A stretch of DNA of 64,000 nt from Actinomycetales bacterium. Lineage in GTDB: Bacteria > Actinomycetota > Actinomycetes > Actinomycetales > Dermatophilaceae. Made by a program: the position numbers and the translations under genes. The stretch spans positions 4,581-68,580 of the forward strand of contig JADJVI010000056.1 of NCBI GenBank assembly GCA_016710645.1, in the 5' to 3' direction. Of this stretch, positions 1 to 8,350 are shown piece after piece. Below the pieces are notes generated by a model, which was not told where the DNA came from, ran no database searches, and was given only the letters and a program-made list of their open reading frames with translations. Positions within the stretch are counted from its first letter, which is position 1, and every line of letters begins with the position of its first letter.

Positions 1-108
1 CATCGCCTCGCGGTCCGGGAAGCGCGCGGCCGTCGCGTCGAGGTTGGCGCTGATGGTCTGCTCGATGAGCGGGGTGTCAGTGGGTCCGCTGGCGATGGAC
101 AACGACAT
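1..108 (-). CDS. Acyl-CoA synthetase / AMP-binding enzyme, N-terminal piece cut by the window edge
   Basis: This gene reads leftwards off the window edge. The 36 visible residues begin MSLSIASGPTDTPLIEQ and continue TISANLDATAARFPDREAM. That matches the short arm which opens fatty-acyl-CoA ligases, before the adenylation core. The ATG at 106-108 has GGAAGG about eight bases upstream, which fixes the start. No catalytic motif is inside the window, so substrate class is inferred only from the N-terminal pattern. The gene points away from the lipase/vWA gene, with a motif-bearing hairpin region between them. Confidence 0.6.
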   Translation of the reverse strand, partial: MSLSIASGPTDTPLIEQTISANLDATAARFPDREAM

Positions 109-267
109 GGTGCGGCCTTCCGGGGAGATGTACAGCGCTTGCGTGGGTAGCTCTAGTTCGCATCCCACCGCGTCGGGCAGCCTCCCGCAACCCGGCGATG
201 GTCCCGGATCTGCACAGGTATGCCGTCCGCCCACCCCGCGCGCCGAGCCGCTCCCCCTCTGACTGCC

Positions 268-301
268 GCACGGCATACCCGATTGCTTTGGTATGCCGTG
301 C
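268..301. terminator. 12-bp inverted repeat carrying the dispersed motif
   Basis: Arms 268-279 and 290-301 are perfect complements over 12 bases with a 10-base loop, each arm holding one exact motif copy. It lies just past the stop of the gene ending at 314 on the minus strand, where a terminator is expected. There is no obvious T-run. Confidence 0.5.
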
Positions 302-313
302 AGCTCACCTCCG

Positions 314-3300
314 TCATGCCTGCTTGCGCGACGCGAGTCGGATCCGCACGAAGATGGTCAGGGCCGCGAGAGCGGTGGCCAGAGCCAGCCCTGCCAGCGG
401 AAGGAGCCACCACGGCATACCCGCTCGCACTGCCACGGGAAGGTCGATGCTCCGAATGCCAGCGCCGTCGAGGTACTCGATCTTGATCGTGTGCCTGCCG
501 ATCTCGACATCGGGCGGGATGGTGACGCTCTGCGAGAGAGTGCCCTTGTCGTCGGTCCTGGCGTTCGCCAACACCCGCCGACTGCTGTTGAGGGTGATCT
601 GCACGGGGACGGACGGCTGAAGCTGGGTTGCTCCGACGACGACCTGCTGACCGGGAGTCACAGTGCTCTCGCTGCCCACCTGAATGACTGGCGCACCGCC
701 GATGGCCAGGACATTGATCCCCGAAGGCTCGGCCTGGTCCAGCGTCGTCGGGCCGGGTGTGGTGAGGTCCGGGTTGATGGAGCTCGACCACCCGTAAAGC
801 GCGACCGTGATGGCGTTGTAGCCCTTGGCGTTGGGGTGCATGAACTGCTGGGTGAGCGAGGGGTAATCCGAGGTGTGGAGCTCAGCCGCCTGGGTGGCAA
901 GCCAGGTGTCGAACGCGGAGGTCGACGCGCCCGACACCACGGTGACGCCACGGATATACGGCTCCGGATCGCAGGACGTGTGATTGGGCTGCACAGCATT
1001 GGCGGTTTGGTCCACGAAGTAGATGTGGCGCCCGCCCTTGGCTGCTTGAGTCACGGCAGCCGAGATGGCGGCGTTGAGCCGTTCGACGATCTGGTTGGCC
1101 AAGGTGATTTCGGTCTGGCTGAATCCCGAACAGTTGCCGCGGACGTCTCTCGGCAAGACGGCGGGGTAGGCCAACACCAAGACAGGAGCCGACTTCTGTC
1201 GCTGTTTCAGCGACTCATCGTCGTTGATGATCGAGTAGATGGTTTGGTAGACGCGGCTCAGGCGGCCCAACTGGCCGGGCTGGCTCGGATCATTCAACTG
1301 AGAGATCTGCTCGAAAGCCCGCTCCCGGAACTCCGGAGTGCCGCACTCGCCCGGCTTGACGCACGCTTCCACGATGGAGGCGAAACCGACGTCGTTCCCG
1401 CCCAGCGTAAGGACGACGGCATCCGGCTTCTTGGCGAGGTGACGCAGTTGGGCGATCTGGGGCTGGTTCTCCTCCACGGTGGAGTTGGGTGCGTTCTGGC
1501 CCGACCACATGTCCTCGATCACCGCACCTGAGCAGGCGATGAGGGTGCGACGGTCTTCGGGGAACTGCGGCAGCGTGTGGGTCTTGGTCGACTGGTGACA
1601 CCGGTTGGACGCCACGTCGGTCCCCTTGACGTAGTCGCCGGCCCCTTCCCCAGCGGAGTACGAGTCGCCCATGACGACGACCCGGCCGCTCTCGGTGACC
1701 GTCTTCAGCCAGGACCCGGCAGCGTTCTTGAGGTTGTCGAGGGCGTTGACCGTGATGGTGCCCTTCGCGTCAACCGCCGACACGTCGTTACCCCACGTGG
1801 TCACGCGGTAATTGGCGGTGCCTCCGGTCAAGTCGACGCCGGCGGCCACCGTCCACGAGCGCGAGATGGTCTCGCCCGGTGCGATGTTGCCCAGCCGGAA
1901 TCGCGGCGGCAGGACCGCGGGGAACATCGACTGCGAACCCTGGTCGGTGAAGGTCAGCCCGATCTGGGCGTCTTGGATCATGCGCGAGGACGGATTCGTC
2001 ACCGAGCCGGTGATGGTGACCTGCTGGCCGACGATGGCCTGGCTGGGGGCTTGCGCTTTCACCTCGAGGTTGGGCACGCCCAATCTGTTGATATTGGCGT
2101 CCAGTTGAGCCGTGTCGTCGATCGGCACATAGGCGCCGCCGGTCGTGTTCGCGACGCACTGGAGTTCCTCCCGCCCGGCTGGTGACAGTTGGAAGCCCAT
2201 CGCGTTGATGGTGACGTCGAAGCCTTGCTTGGATACGTCGGCTGCCACCGAGCACGGCGGCGGCCCGCAGTTCGACTCTCCGTCGGAGACGAGCAGGATC
2301 GTGGCGCCGCGATACCCCTGCGCCATCAGTCGATCGACCACCGCACGCAGCGCCGGTCCGGTGGGCGTGTTGCCATCCGCCCCGAGCCCGTCAATGAGGG
2401 CGGTCAGCCGGCTACCGTCGCCAACCCGACCGACGGCGCCTCCGCCCGCGAAGTCCCCGGCGGCACACCCGTCGACCGAGTCTCCCCCTGGATACGTCCA
2501 CAGTCCGATCTCGGATGAGGAGGGCTGCCGCAGGACGAACTTCTCCAGCGCCGACTTGGCTCCCTCGAGTTTCACCGTGCCCGCGGCGTCGTGGTCGTTC
2601 ATCGAACCGGACAGGTCGAAGACCACGGCCAACGCGCCACCGCCGGGGGTGGAACTGCCCGTCCCGACTGGTCGGGTGCCTGTGGTGGCTTCGGCCGGTG
2701 TGGTCCGCGCGCGGTTCCACTGGGCCAGCACACTGTCGGCGATGCGGTCGAGGACTTGGGGGTTCTTGGTGCTGTTGGAGTGGCCGCACGAGTCGATCCA
2801 CGCCGAGACGAGGCTCATGATGGCCAACTGCAGTCCCGGCTCGCCGCTGAGGATCTGGTCGAGAACCGCGGAGTCGGACACCAGCTTGCCGAGAGCCGCG
2901 ACTTCCATACTGATGACGGCCCCCACCACCCCACCCCATTTCGCTCCCGACAACGCCGACCGCAGCATCGCCATCGTCTGATCGCTCGTCGTTCGACAGC
3001 TCACGTCCTTGACGCCGAGGCTGGCCTTGATGCCCTTCCGGTCGTACTCGGAGGAGAGGTAGCCGGTGGCCGAGGTGACGGGCACCACGCCATCGGTCCG
3101 GAGGTCGATGTCGTAGAGCTTGATCCCGAAGAGGGTGCGACTGATGGTTGTCGTCGTCGAGATCATGGTGATCGGCCGCCCCGGTGCCGCTGGGGGTTTC
3201 GGGCAGCCGCTCGGCATCCAGTGCTTCTCGTCGTGACGGGCCAAGCACTTGGCTGCGTTCGACATGCGCGGAGGCAAGGTCTTGTTGGGTGACCAGAGTT

Positions 3301-3937
3301 CGTCCCAGGTTTCTTTGATCTCCGCGGGGAGGGTGTTGCCGAACGGTGAACCTTGGTAAGGAGTCCCCACGGTCACCAGCCCGCCGAAATGCTCCTCGGC
3401 AATAGGAGAGCGCGTGTATGCCGTGTCGCTCGCGAACAGCGCGGCCAGCCCGCCCATGGAGTGGGCGACGATATAGACCTTGCCATCGCCTCCCGCACGC
3501 TGATGCTGCTCTCCCACGGCGTTGACATAGCGCGCCAAGCAATCCGCGACCGTCGGTTCGGCGGCCCAGTCGGTGTTGGCGCTGGAGTAGTCGAAGGTGA
3601 GGTAGTCGAAATTGTCCGGGAGCCTCTGTTTGAGGCCTTGGATAGTGGTGTCCCATCCACTTGCCGTGCCAGTCCAACCGTGGACGAGCACGAGGGGTTG
3701 GCGATCTTTGGCGACCTGGGGTGCCGTGATCGTTCTGGGGCATTCGCCCGTCGGGCTCGTCTGCACGTCCGCCTGCACGTCCGCCTGCAAGTCCGCCTTC
3801 ACATCTGCCTGGACGCTCGCCCGGACGCCCACCTGGACGTCGCCCCGGACGTCCGCCCGCGCGGCGCCCGCTCCGAGCAGCCCGAGGAGGACAACGAGCA
3901 GAACGCTCGCGGCCGAACGGACCGATTGAGGCAGCAT
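314..3937 (-). CDS. Large secreted, membrane-anchored lipase / von Willebrand A / SGNH-hydrolase protein (1207 aa)
   Basis: Domains in order: signal peptide (1-28); Asp-Val-rich repeat (about 29-59); alpha/beta-hydrolase domain with HGW near 86 and the nucleophile in HSMGG (Ser160); vWA domain with a MIDAS DLSGSM motif (441-446); beta-sandwich linker (about 620-735); SGNH/GDSL hydrolase with GDS (757-759), GGND (846-849) and a catalytic-type His in MHPNAKGY (about 1034); Ig-like segment; C-terminal membrane helix (about 1175-1197) with a basic cytoplasmic tail. It should sit outside the membrane and may act on lipids or esterified polymers, which is inference. The ATG at 3937 overlaps the stop of the lipoprotein gene (TGATG), so the two are translationally coupled. 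Longer upstream reading in this frame only overlaps the preceding gene. Confidence 0.8.
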   Translation of the reverse strand: MLPQSVRSAASVLLVVLLGLLGAGAARADVRGDVQVGVRASVQADVKADLQADVQADVQTSPTGECPRTITAPQVAKDRQPLVLVHGWTGTASGWDTTIQGLKQRLPDNFDYLTFDYSSANTDWAAEPTVADCLARYVNAVGEQHQRAGGDGKVYIVAHSMGGLAALFASDTAYTRSPIAEEHFGGLVTVGTPYQGSPFGNTLPAEIKETWDELWSPNKTLPPRMSNAAKCLARHDEKHWMPSGCPKPPAAPGRPITMISTTTTISRTLFGIKLYDIDLRTDGVVPVTSATGYLSSEYDRKGIKASLGVKDVSCRTTSDQTMAMLRSALSGAKWGGVVGAVISMEVAALGKLVSDSAVLDQILSGEPGLQLAIMSLVSAWIDSCGHSNSTKNPQVLDRIADSVLAQWNRARTTPAEATTGTRPVGTGSSTPGGGALAVVFDLSGSMNDHDAAGTVKLEGAKSALEKFVLRQPSSSEIGLWTYPGGDSVDGCAAGDFAGGGAVGRVGDGSRLTALIDGLGADGNTPTGPALRAVVDRLMAQGYRGATILLVSDGESNCGPPPCSVAADVSKQGFDVTINAMGFQLSPAGREELQCVANTTGGAYVPIDDTAQLDANINRLGVPNLEVKAQAPSQAIVGQQVTITGSVTNPSSRMIQDAQIGLTFTDQGSQSMFPAVLPPRFRLGNIAPGETISRSWTVAAGVDLTGGTANYRVTTWGNDVSAVDAKGTITVNALDNLKNAAGSWLKTVTESGRVVVMGDSYSAGEGAGDYVKGTDVASNRCHQSTKTHTLPQFPEDRRTLIACSGAVIEDMWSGQNAPNSTVEENQPQIAQLRHLAKKPDAVVLTLGGNDVGFASIVEACVKPGECGTPEFRERAFEQISQLNDPSQPGQLGRLSRVYQTIYSIINDDESLKQRQKSAPVLVLAYPAVLPRDVRGNCSGFSQTEITLANQIVERLNAAISAAVTQAAKGGRHIYFVDQTANAVQPNHTSCDPEPYIRGVTVVSGASTSAFDTWLATQAAELHTSDYPSLTQQFMHPNAKGYNAITVALYGWSSSINPDLTTPGPTTLDQAEPSGINVLAIGGAPVIQVGSESTVTPGQQVVVGATQLQPSVPVQITLNSSRRVLANARTDDKGTLSQSVTIPPDVEIGRHTIKIEYLDGAGIRSIDLPVAVRAGMPWWLLPLAGLALATALAALTIFVRIRLASRKQA
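3761..3862 (-). repeat. In-frame Asp-Val repeat near the mature N-terminus
   Basis: Roughly 12-base units based on GCGGACGTGCAG (minus strand) recur across this stretch. They encode repeated Ala-Asp-Val-Gln/Lys between the signal peptide and the lipase domain. Several units are near-identical and others have drifted, as expected of slippage within coding DNA. Confidence 0.7.
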
Positions 3938-4407
3938 CACTTGGGCTCCGTCGCGGCGATCTTCCAGACACCGGCGTCCAGCACCAGGTAGACCAGCCAC
4001 TGCTGGCCTTCGGTGCTCCCGTCGATGACTGCTGACGAGGCGCTGATGGGATGGAAGGTCGCGGGGTCCAAGTGGAGGTTCTTGATTCCCTTGAGCGCGG
4101 CAAGGACGTCGGGGCTCAACGTTGCGGTGGTGGGCAGGGCGACAGCCTTCTGCAAATCCGCCAGTTGGGCACTCTTGAGTGCGCTCTCGATTTCCTGGGC
4201 GCGGCCCTGGGGAAGAGGTGCTGCCGACGCGGTCGGCAGGGCATTCACCGGTGGAGCGGACGTCGCGCCACTCGGCGCCGCAGTGGATGGCGACGCCGAT
4301 CCGGTGGGCGAGGGGGCCGGGGCGTCGCCCGTGCATCCCGAGAGGGCGAACGAGGCAGTGAGAATCCCTGAGAGCAGGCAGCAGCGGATGGCTGCCATCG
4401 CGGTCAC
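3937..4407 (-). CDS. Small secreted lipoprotein of unknown function (156 aa)
   Basis: Starts with GTG at 4405-4407, overlapping the stop of the PASTA gene (GTGA). It has a signal peptide and lipobox SFALSGC, so the mature protein should be lipid-anchored at the new N-terminal Cys. A Pro/Ser/Thr/Ala-rich linker follows, then a compact C-terminal domain ending VYLVLDAGVWKIAATEPK, reminiscent of small secreted domains that follow a lipid anchor. No enzyme motif was seen. Its position between a PASTA protein and a surface hydrolase suggests a shared envelope complex (inference). Confidence 0.75.
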   Translation of the reverse strand: MTAMAAIRCCLLSGILTASFALSGCTGDAPAPSPTGSASPSTAAPSGATSAPPVNALPTASAAPLPQGRAQEIESALKSAQLADLQKAVALPTTATLSPDVLAALKGIKNLHLDPATFHPISASSAVIDGSTEGQQWLVYLVLDAGVWKIAATEPK

Positions 4408-5537
4408 GGCTGCGACCCCAACTGCCGGGCGAGGTCCGGACCACCGATGAGGCGACCCTCGCCAAGCACCACGGTGACGCTTCCAGAGGTGCTGGTGGTG
4501 GCGATCGGTTTGGCGACGATCTCCACCAAGGTCGCCCCGGTGAGGGTGACGAAAAGGGGCGCGGGAGCACCGAACGATGCGGTCACCTTCGCGACGCCCT
4601 TCCCGTCAGCAAGGACCACGACTTCGACCTGGTCCCCCGGGTTGCCGTCATCCGGAATGCCGACCATGGCGCTCAATCCGTCCACGTGTTTGCCGACGAC
4701 CCAAGCCACCCCGCGGCCGGCCTTGGGGACTGACCAGAACGCGGAGTTGACATAGGTCTGCCCACCGAGAGCCGTGTCCCGAGTGGAGTACGAGCCGCTC
4801 TTGGGCCTGGCCTTCACCAGGAAGACGCTCGTCGACGCATCCGCGACCGTCAGACTGACCCGCGCGGGGAGGGCCGCCCCCACGGCCGGATCCGTGGCCA
4901 GCACGGTTCCGGGCGCCGCTCCCGGTTGGTAAGTCCGCGTGATCGCAACCTCGGCACCGAGGAGACTCAACTGGCGGGTTGCCTCATCAAGGCCGCCGCC
5001 GACGACCTTGGGCACGACCGCGGCACTGGAAAGCACCAGTGACACCTCTTGCGCGATGGCGCTCCCACGAGTCGGGTTCTGAGCGAAGACGCGGCCGGCG
5101 GGGCCGGCTGCCGGCGACTCGGTGACCTTGACCTTCGCCGCGGGCACCCCGAGGTCGGAAAGGATCTGCAGCGCTGCCTGCGACTCCAGCCCCCTGAGGT
5201 CGGGCATCACGGCACCGGGCGGCAACGCAGCGGGGACCTCGACAAAGGTCGCCGACGAGCTCGGCACCGGAAGTGCGGCATCGCGGTTCGCACCAAGCGA
5301 CCAGCCGAGGACGACGCCTCCACCGAGGAGTGCGATAGCCCCGAGCAACGCTCCGATAAGGGCGATAGGGATCGCGCGGCCGGGCTTGTTGTCAATCGTC
5401 GCCGCAGCGCTTGCAGGGGCTTTGCCGTCTGCTGTTTTCAACTCCCCATCCACCATGGTCGACAACGTAGTGGCGTGAGGATCGAGTTGGGGCGTTTGCT
5501 GGGCGCAAAGGCGAGGAGCCGTACGCCACTGTTTCAT
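4404..5537 (-). CDS. PASTA-domain membrane protein, first gene of envelope operon (about 377 aa)
   Basis: A cytoplasmic N-terminal segment is followed by a membrane helix (AIPIALIGALLGAIALLGGG) and two PASTA-like repeats: one beginning VMPDLRGLESQAALQIL, the next VVPKVVGGGLDEATRQL. A further beta-rich extracellular domain follows. PASTA domains bind peptidoglycan fragments or beta-lactams in Ser/Thr kinases and penicillin-binding proteins; no kinase is fused here. The start is uncertain: ATG at 5537 has GGGGAAAG about nine bases upstream, while a GTG at 5555 lacks such a site. Its last bases overlap the lipoprotein start, so the three genes form one operon. Confidence 0.75.
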   Translation of the reverse strand: MKQWRTAPRLCAQQTPQLDPHATTLSTMVDGELKTADGKAPASAAATIDNKPGRAIPIALIGALLGAIALLGGGVVLGWSLGANRDAALPVPSSSATFVEVPAALPPGAVMPDLRGLESQAALQILSDLGVPAAKVKVTESPAAGPAGRVFAQNPTRGSAIAQEVSLVLSSAAVVPKVVGGGLDEATRQLSLLGAEVAITRTYQPGAAPGTVLATDPAVGAALPARVSLTVADASTSVFLVKARPKSGSYSTRDTALGGQTYVNSAFWSVPKAGRGVAWVVGKHVDGLSAMVGIPDDGNPGDQVEVVVLADGKGVAKVTASFGAPAPLFVTLTGATLVEIVAKPIATTSTSGSVTVVLGEGRLIGGPDLARQLGSQP

Positions 5538-5637
5538 TCCTCTCACTTTCCCCACGGAGATCCGCGATGCGGTGTAATCAGGCCCCGCCCCCCACTCGGG
5601 CGTGGCCCGGCAACACTGATCGTCGGGAATTGACCGC

Positions 5638-7533
5638 TCAGATGATTTCCACCGGGGGGTATTCGGGCTGCCACATGCGGGTGTAGATGTCGCTCACCGG
5701 GTCGGTCAGTGGGCGGCGCGCGACGCCCTCCTCCGCGGCTGCCGCAGCGACGGCCAGGGCCACGTGGGCGGACACCGGGCGCAACTCGCTGATCCGCGGC
5801 AGCAGCGACGCTCCCGGACGGTAGGTGTTGACCAGGGCCGCGAGCGCTTCGGCAGCGGCGGCGATCATCCCGTCGGTGACCCGGGTCGCCTGGCACGCGG
5901 CCACGCCCAAACCCAGGCCGGGGAAGATCAGCGCATTGTTGGCCTGCGCGATGACATGCCGCACCTCGCGGTGGTCCACCGGCTCGAACGGGCTCCCCGT
6001 CGCGATGAGGGCGCGCCCCTCGGTCCATTCGACGAGATCGGAGGGCAACGCCTCGGCCCGCGAGGTCGGGTTGGACAGCGGCATGATGATCGGCCGCTCG
6101 CAGTAGCGCGCCATCTCGGTGACGATCGCCTTGGTGAAGGCCCCTCCCGCGGTCGACGTGCCGATGAGGATGGTCGGTCGCACGTTGTGCACGACGTCGG
6201 CGAGGGTGATCCCGCCCCGCCCGGTCCCGTTGCCATTCCCAGCACCAGCACCAGCACCAGCACCAGCCCCAACGCCAACCCCATTCGGTATGCCGTTCGC
6301 GCCAGTTCCATTGGCCCCGTTGCCGTTTCCGGCGTGGCCGTTGCCGTTGGCGCCGTTCGCGCCCAGCATCCCGACCAGACCGCCGCTCACCCGCTCCCAC
6401 CCGGCCACCTCGTCACGGGTCCGCGCATAAGGCACCTGGAACTCCCGCAACGACGACATGTCGTCGACGAACAAGCCCTTGGACCCCATGACATAGAACT
6501 GCGCCTGCGCCGCCTCAGGCGACACACCCTCACGAATCAGCGTGTCCCGCAACAGATCTGCGATCCCGATGCCGGCCGTCCCACCGCCGTAGATGACGAT
6601 GCGGTGGTCAGCCAACGGCATACCCGTGACGTTGACCCCAGCCAGCACGGCAGCCAAGGCAACCGCTGCCGTGCCCTGGATGTCGTCGTTGAAGGTGCAG
6701 TGCGTGTGCCGGTACTTCTCCAGCAGCCGGTGCGCGTTGTCGGCGCCGAAGTCCTCCCAGTGCAGCATCGCCGTCGGGAAGAGCCGCGACGCGGTCTGCA
6801 CCACGTGGTCCAGGAACGCGTCATAGCGCTCCCCACGCACCCGCGCATGCCGCTCACCCAGATACAAGTCACTGTTGAGCAGGCCGAGGTTGTCGGTGCC
6901 CACGTCGATGACGACGGGGATGACCCGCCGCGGATGCAGCCCGGCCGCCGCCGTGTAGACCGACAGCTTGCCGATCGCGATCTCGATGCCGCCGATGCCC
7001 TGATCGCCGATCCCGAGAATGCCCTCGGAGTCGGTGAAGACGATCAGGTCGACGTCGTCACGCGCCAAGCCATAGTCCAGCAGCGACTGCTCGACATCCT
7101 CCGGGCGGTCGATGGAGAGGAAAACGCCTCTGCTGCGGTTGTATTCGAGGCTGAACCGCTCGATCACCTCGCCGATCGTCGGCGTGTAGATGATCGGCAT
7201 CATCTCTTCGATGTGGTCGGCCAGCAGCCGGTAGAACAGGATCTCGTTGCGGTCGCGCAGGTTGGCCAGGTAGTTGTGCTTCGCGAACGGCGTCTTGGCC
7301 GACTGGTATTGCGCATAGACCCGCCGCACCTGGTTGCCCAGCCCGGTGACACCGCTCGGCATCAGCCCGACCAGCCCGAGATAGCGCCGCTCCTGCACCG
7401 TGAAGGCCGTCGCCCGGTTGGTCATCGGGTTGGCCAACACCGCCCGCCCGCGCGCGGTGATGCGGATCGGCGCATCCCGACGGGTGGTGTCGAGTTCGTA
7501 ATCATGGTGGTACAACACGGAATTGGGCTCCAC
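5638..7533 (-). CDS. NAD(P)-dependent malic enzyme with a Gly/Asn/Ala-rich insertion (631 aa)
   Basis: Oxidative decarboxylation of malate to pyruvate. Family landmarks of the large malic enzymes are present: MPIIYTPTIGEVI, the DQGIGGIEIAIGKLSVY region, the metal-binding HWEDFGADNA area, the Lys-containing THCTFNDDIQGTAAV segment, and the dinucleotide fold GGGTAGIGIADLL. Length is slightly above the usual 540-580 because of a low-complexity insert at residues about 391-441 (repeated NG and GAGA). The start is given as GTG at 7533; an internal GTG is possible. Its neighbour is the tctCBA tricarboxylate transporter, which would supply organic acids feeding malate. Confidence 0.9.
   Translation of the reverse strand: MEPNSVLYHHDYELDTTRRDAPIRITARGRAVLANPMTNRATAFTVQERRYLGLVGLMPSGVTGLGNQVRRVYAQYQSAKTPFAKHNYLANLRDRNEILFYRLLADHIEEMMPIIYTPTIGEVIERFSLEYNRSRGVFLSIDRPEDVEQSLLDYGLARDDVDLIVFTDSEGILGIGDQGIGGIEIAIGKLSVYTAAAGLHPRRVIPVVIDVGTDNLGLLNSDLYLGERHARVRGERYDAFLDHVVQTASRLFPTAMLHWEDFGADNAHRLLEKYRHTHCTFNDDIQGTAAVALAAVLAGVNVTGMPLADHRIVIYGGGTAGIGIADLLRDTLIREGVSPEAAQAQFYVMGSKGLFVDDMSSLREFQVPYARTRDEVAGWERVSGGLVGMLGANGANGNGHAGNGNGANGTGANGIPNGVGVGAGAGAGAGAGNGNGTGRGGITLADVVHNVRPTILIGTSTAGGAFTKAIVTEMARYCERPIIMPLSNPTSRAEALPSDLVEWTEGRALIATGSPFEPVDHREVRHVIAQANNALIFPGLGLGVAACQATRVTDGMIAAAAEALAALVNTYRPGASLLPRISELRPVSAHVALAVAAAAAEEGVARRPLTDPVSDIYTRMWQPEYPPVEII
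6236..6350 (-). repeat. Low-complexity coding repeat inside malic enzyme
   Basis: A hexanucleotide-type repeat (CCAGCA units on the plus strand, about 6240-6270) merges into degenerate Asn-Gly and Gly-Ala codons. It encodes the extra loop in the malic enzyme. One exact copy of the dispersed motif (6287-6296) lies within it. Confidence 0.7.
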
Positions 7534-7819
7534 GGTGAGGACCCGGCGCGGCCACCCCTCAGGCCACGCGACGGATCACGGCAAATACGGCAGGGGACGC
7601 AACATCCAAGTCTCCCAGCCCCGGTATGCCGTCCGCCACCCTCCCGCTCATGGCTCGCGTCACGTCCCGCTCACCACCAGCTAGACGCCCGTTCACGACC
7701 GCTTGGCGCGCTGTTCGAGAACGCCGCTCGCTAGGCCGCATCAGCCCCGAGCAAACGGGCACAATGGGCCATCCTCAGCTTCCACCCGAGGCCTCATCCG
7801 ACGAGGAAGGTGTCAAGCA

Positions 7820-8239
7820 ATGGTCGCTGTCGTCGGTTATATCCCGACCCCTGAGGGCCGCGCCGCGATCGAGCGAGCGGTCGTCGAGGCCCGCGATCGC
7901 GGCCTCACGCTGCTCATCGTCAACGCCACCCGCGGCGACGCTCCGGTCGATCCCCGGTTCGCGTCCTCGTCCCAGATGAGCAGCCTCGATGACTTTCTCA
8001 CCGAGTCGGGCGTGAGGCACGAGCTCGTCCAACTCGTCGAGGGGCTCGACCCAGCCGAACAGGTGCTGCATGTGGCAAACGAACGCCAGGCCGAGTTGAT
8101 CGTTATCGGGCTGCGCCGCCGCACCCCCGTCGGCAAACTCATCATGGGCTCGGTGGCCCAGAAGATCCTGCTCGAGGCCAACTGCCCCGTGCTGGCGGTC
8201 AAGGCTGCCGAGAGCCACCACCACGGCTGGCGCCGCTGA
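7820..8239 (+). CDS. Universal stress protein (UspA) family, single domain (139 aa)
   Basis: One Usp domain: N-terminal VAVVGYIPTPEGRAAIERAV strand-helix, central ELIVIGLRRRTPVGKLIMGSVAQKILLEANCPVLAVK. The last part carries the family's ATP-site signature (G-x2-G-x9-G-S/T type, here GLRRRTPVGKLIMGSVA). Start chosen at ATG 7820 because GAGGAAGG lies just upstream; the longer reading has no site and no homologous sequence. It is transcribed alone and converges on tctA, with a long hairpin between the two stops. Its ligand and stress role cannot be told from sequence. Confidence 0.85.
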   Translation: MVAVVGYIPTPEGRAAIERAVVEARDRGLTLLIVNATRGDAPVDPRFASSSQMSSLDDFLTESGVRHELVQLVEGLDPAEQVLHVANERQAELIVIGLRRRTPVGKLIMGSVAQKILLEANCPVLAVKAAESHHHGWRR

Positions 8240-8272
8240 CGCTCGGCCCCACTAGGCGGGCTCGGCGACACC

Positions 8273-8325
8273 ACCACAGAGGTATGCCGTGACGTCACCT
8301 TGACGTCACGGCATACCTCTGTGGT
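8273..8325. terminator. Perfect 25-bp inverted repeat between convergent genes, built on the dispersed motif
   Basis: Arms 8273-8297 and 8301-8325 are perfect reverse complements with a 3-base loop, and each contains an exact motif copy followed by GACGTCA. It lies between the stops of the stress-protein gene and tctA, so it could serve as a bidirectional terminator. Confidence 0.75.
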
Positions 8326-8350
8326 GTGGCAGTGCCCTAGCAGCCCGCCG

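Noticed and set aside
293..1531. 412-residue plus-strand frame opposite the SGNH domain
   Set aside because: Same mirror-frame effect; the minus-strand protein has clear catalytic motifs.
4404..4570. Extension of the lipase/vWA gene upstream to 4570
   Set aside because: The extra 211 residues lack a signal peptide, overlap the lipoprotein and PASTA genes, and the internal ATG at 3937 precedes a clear signal peptide.
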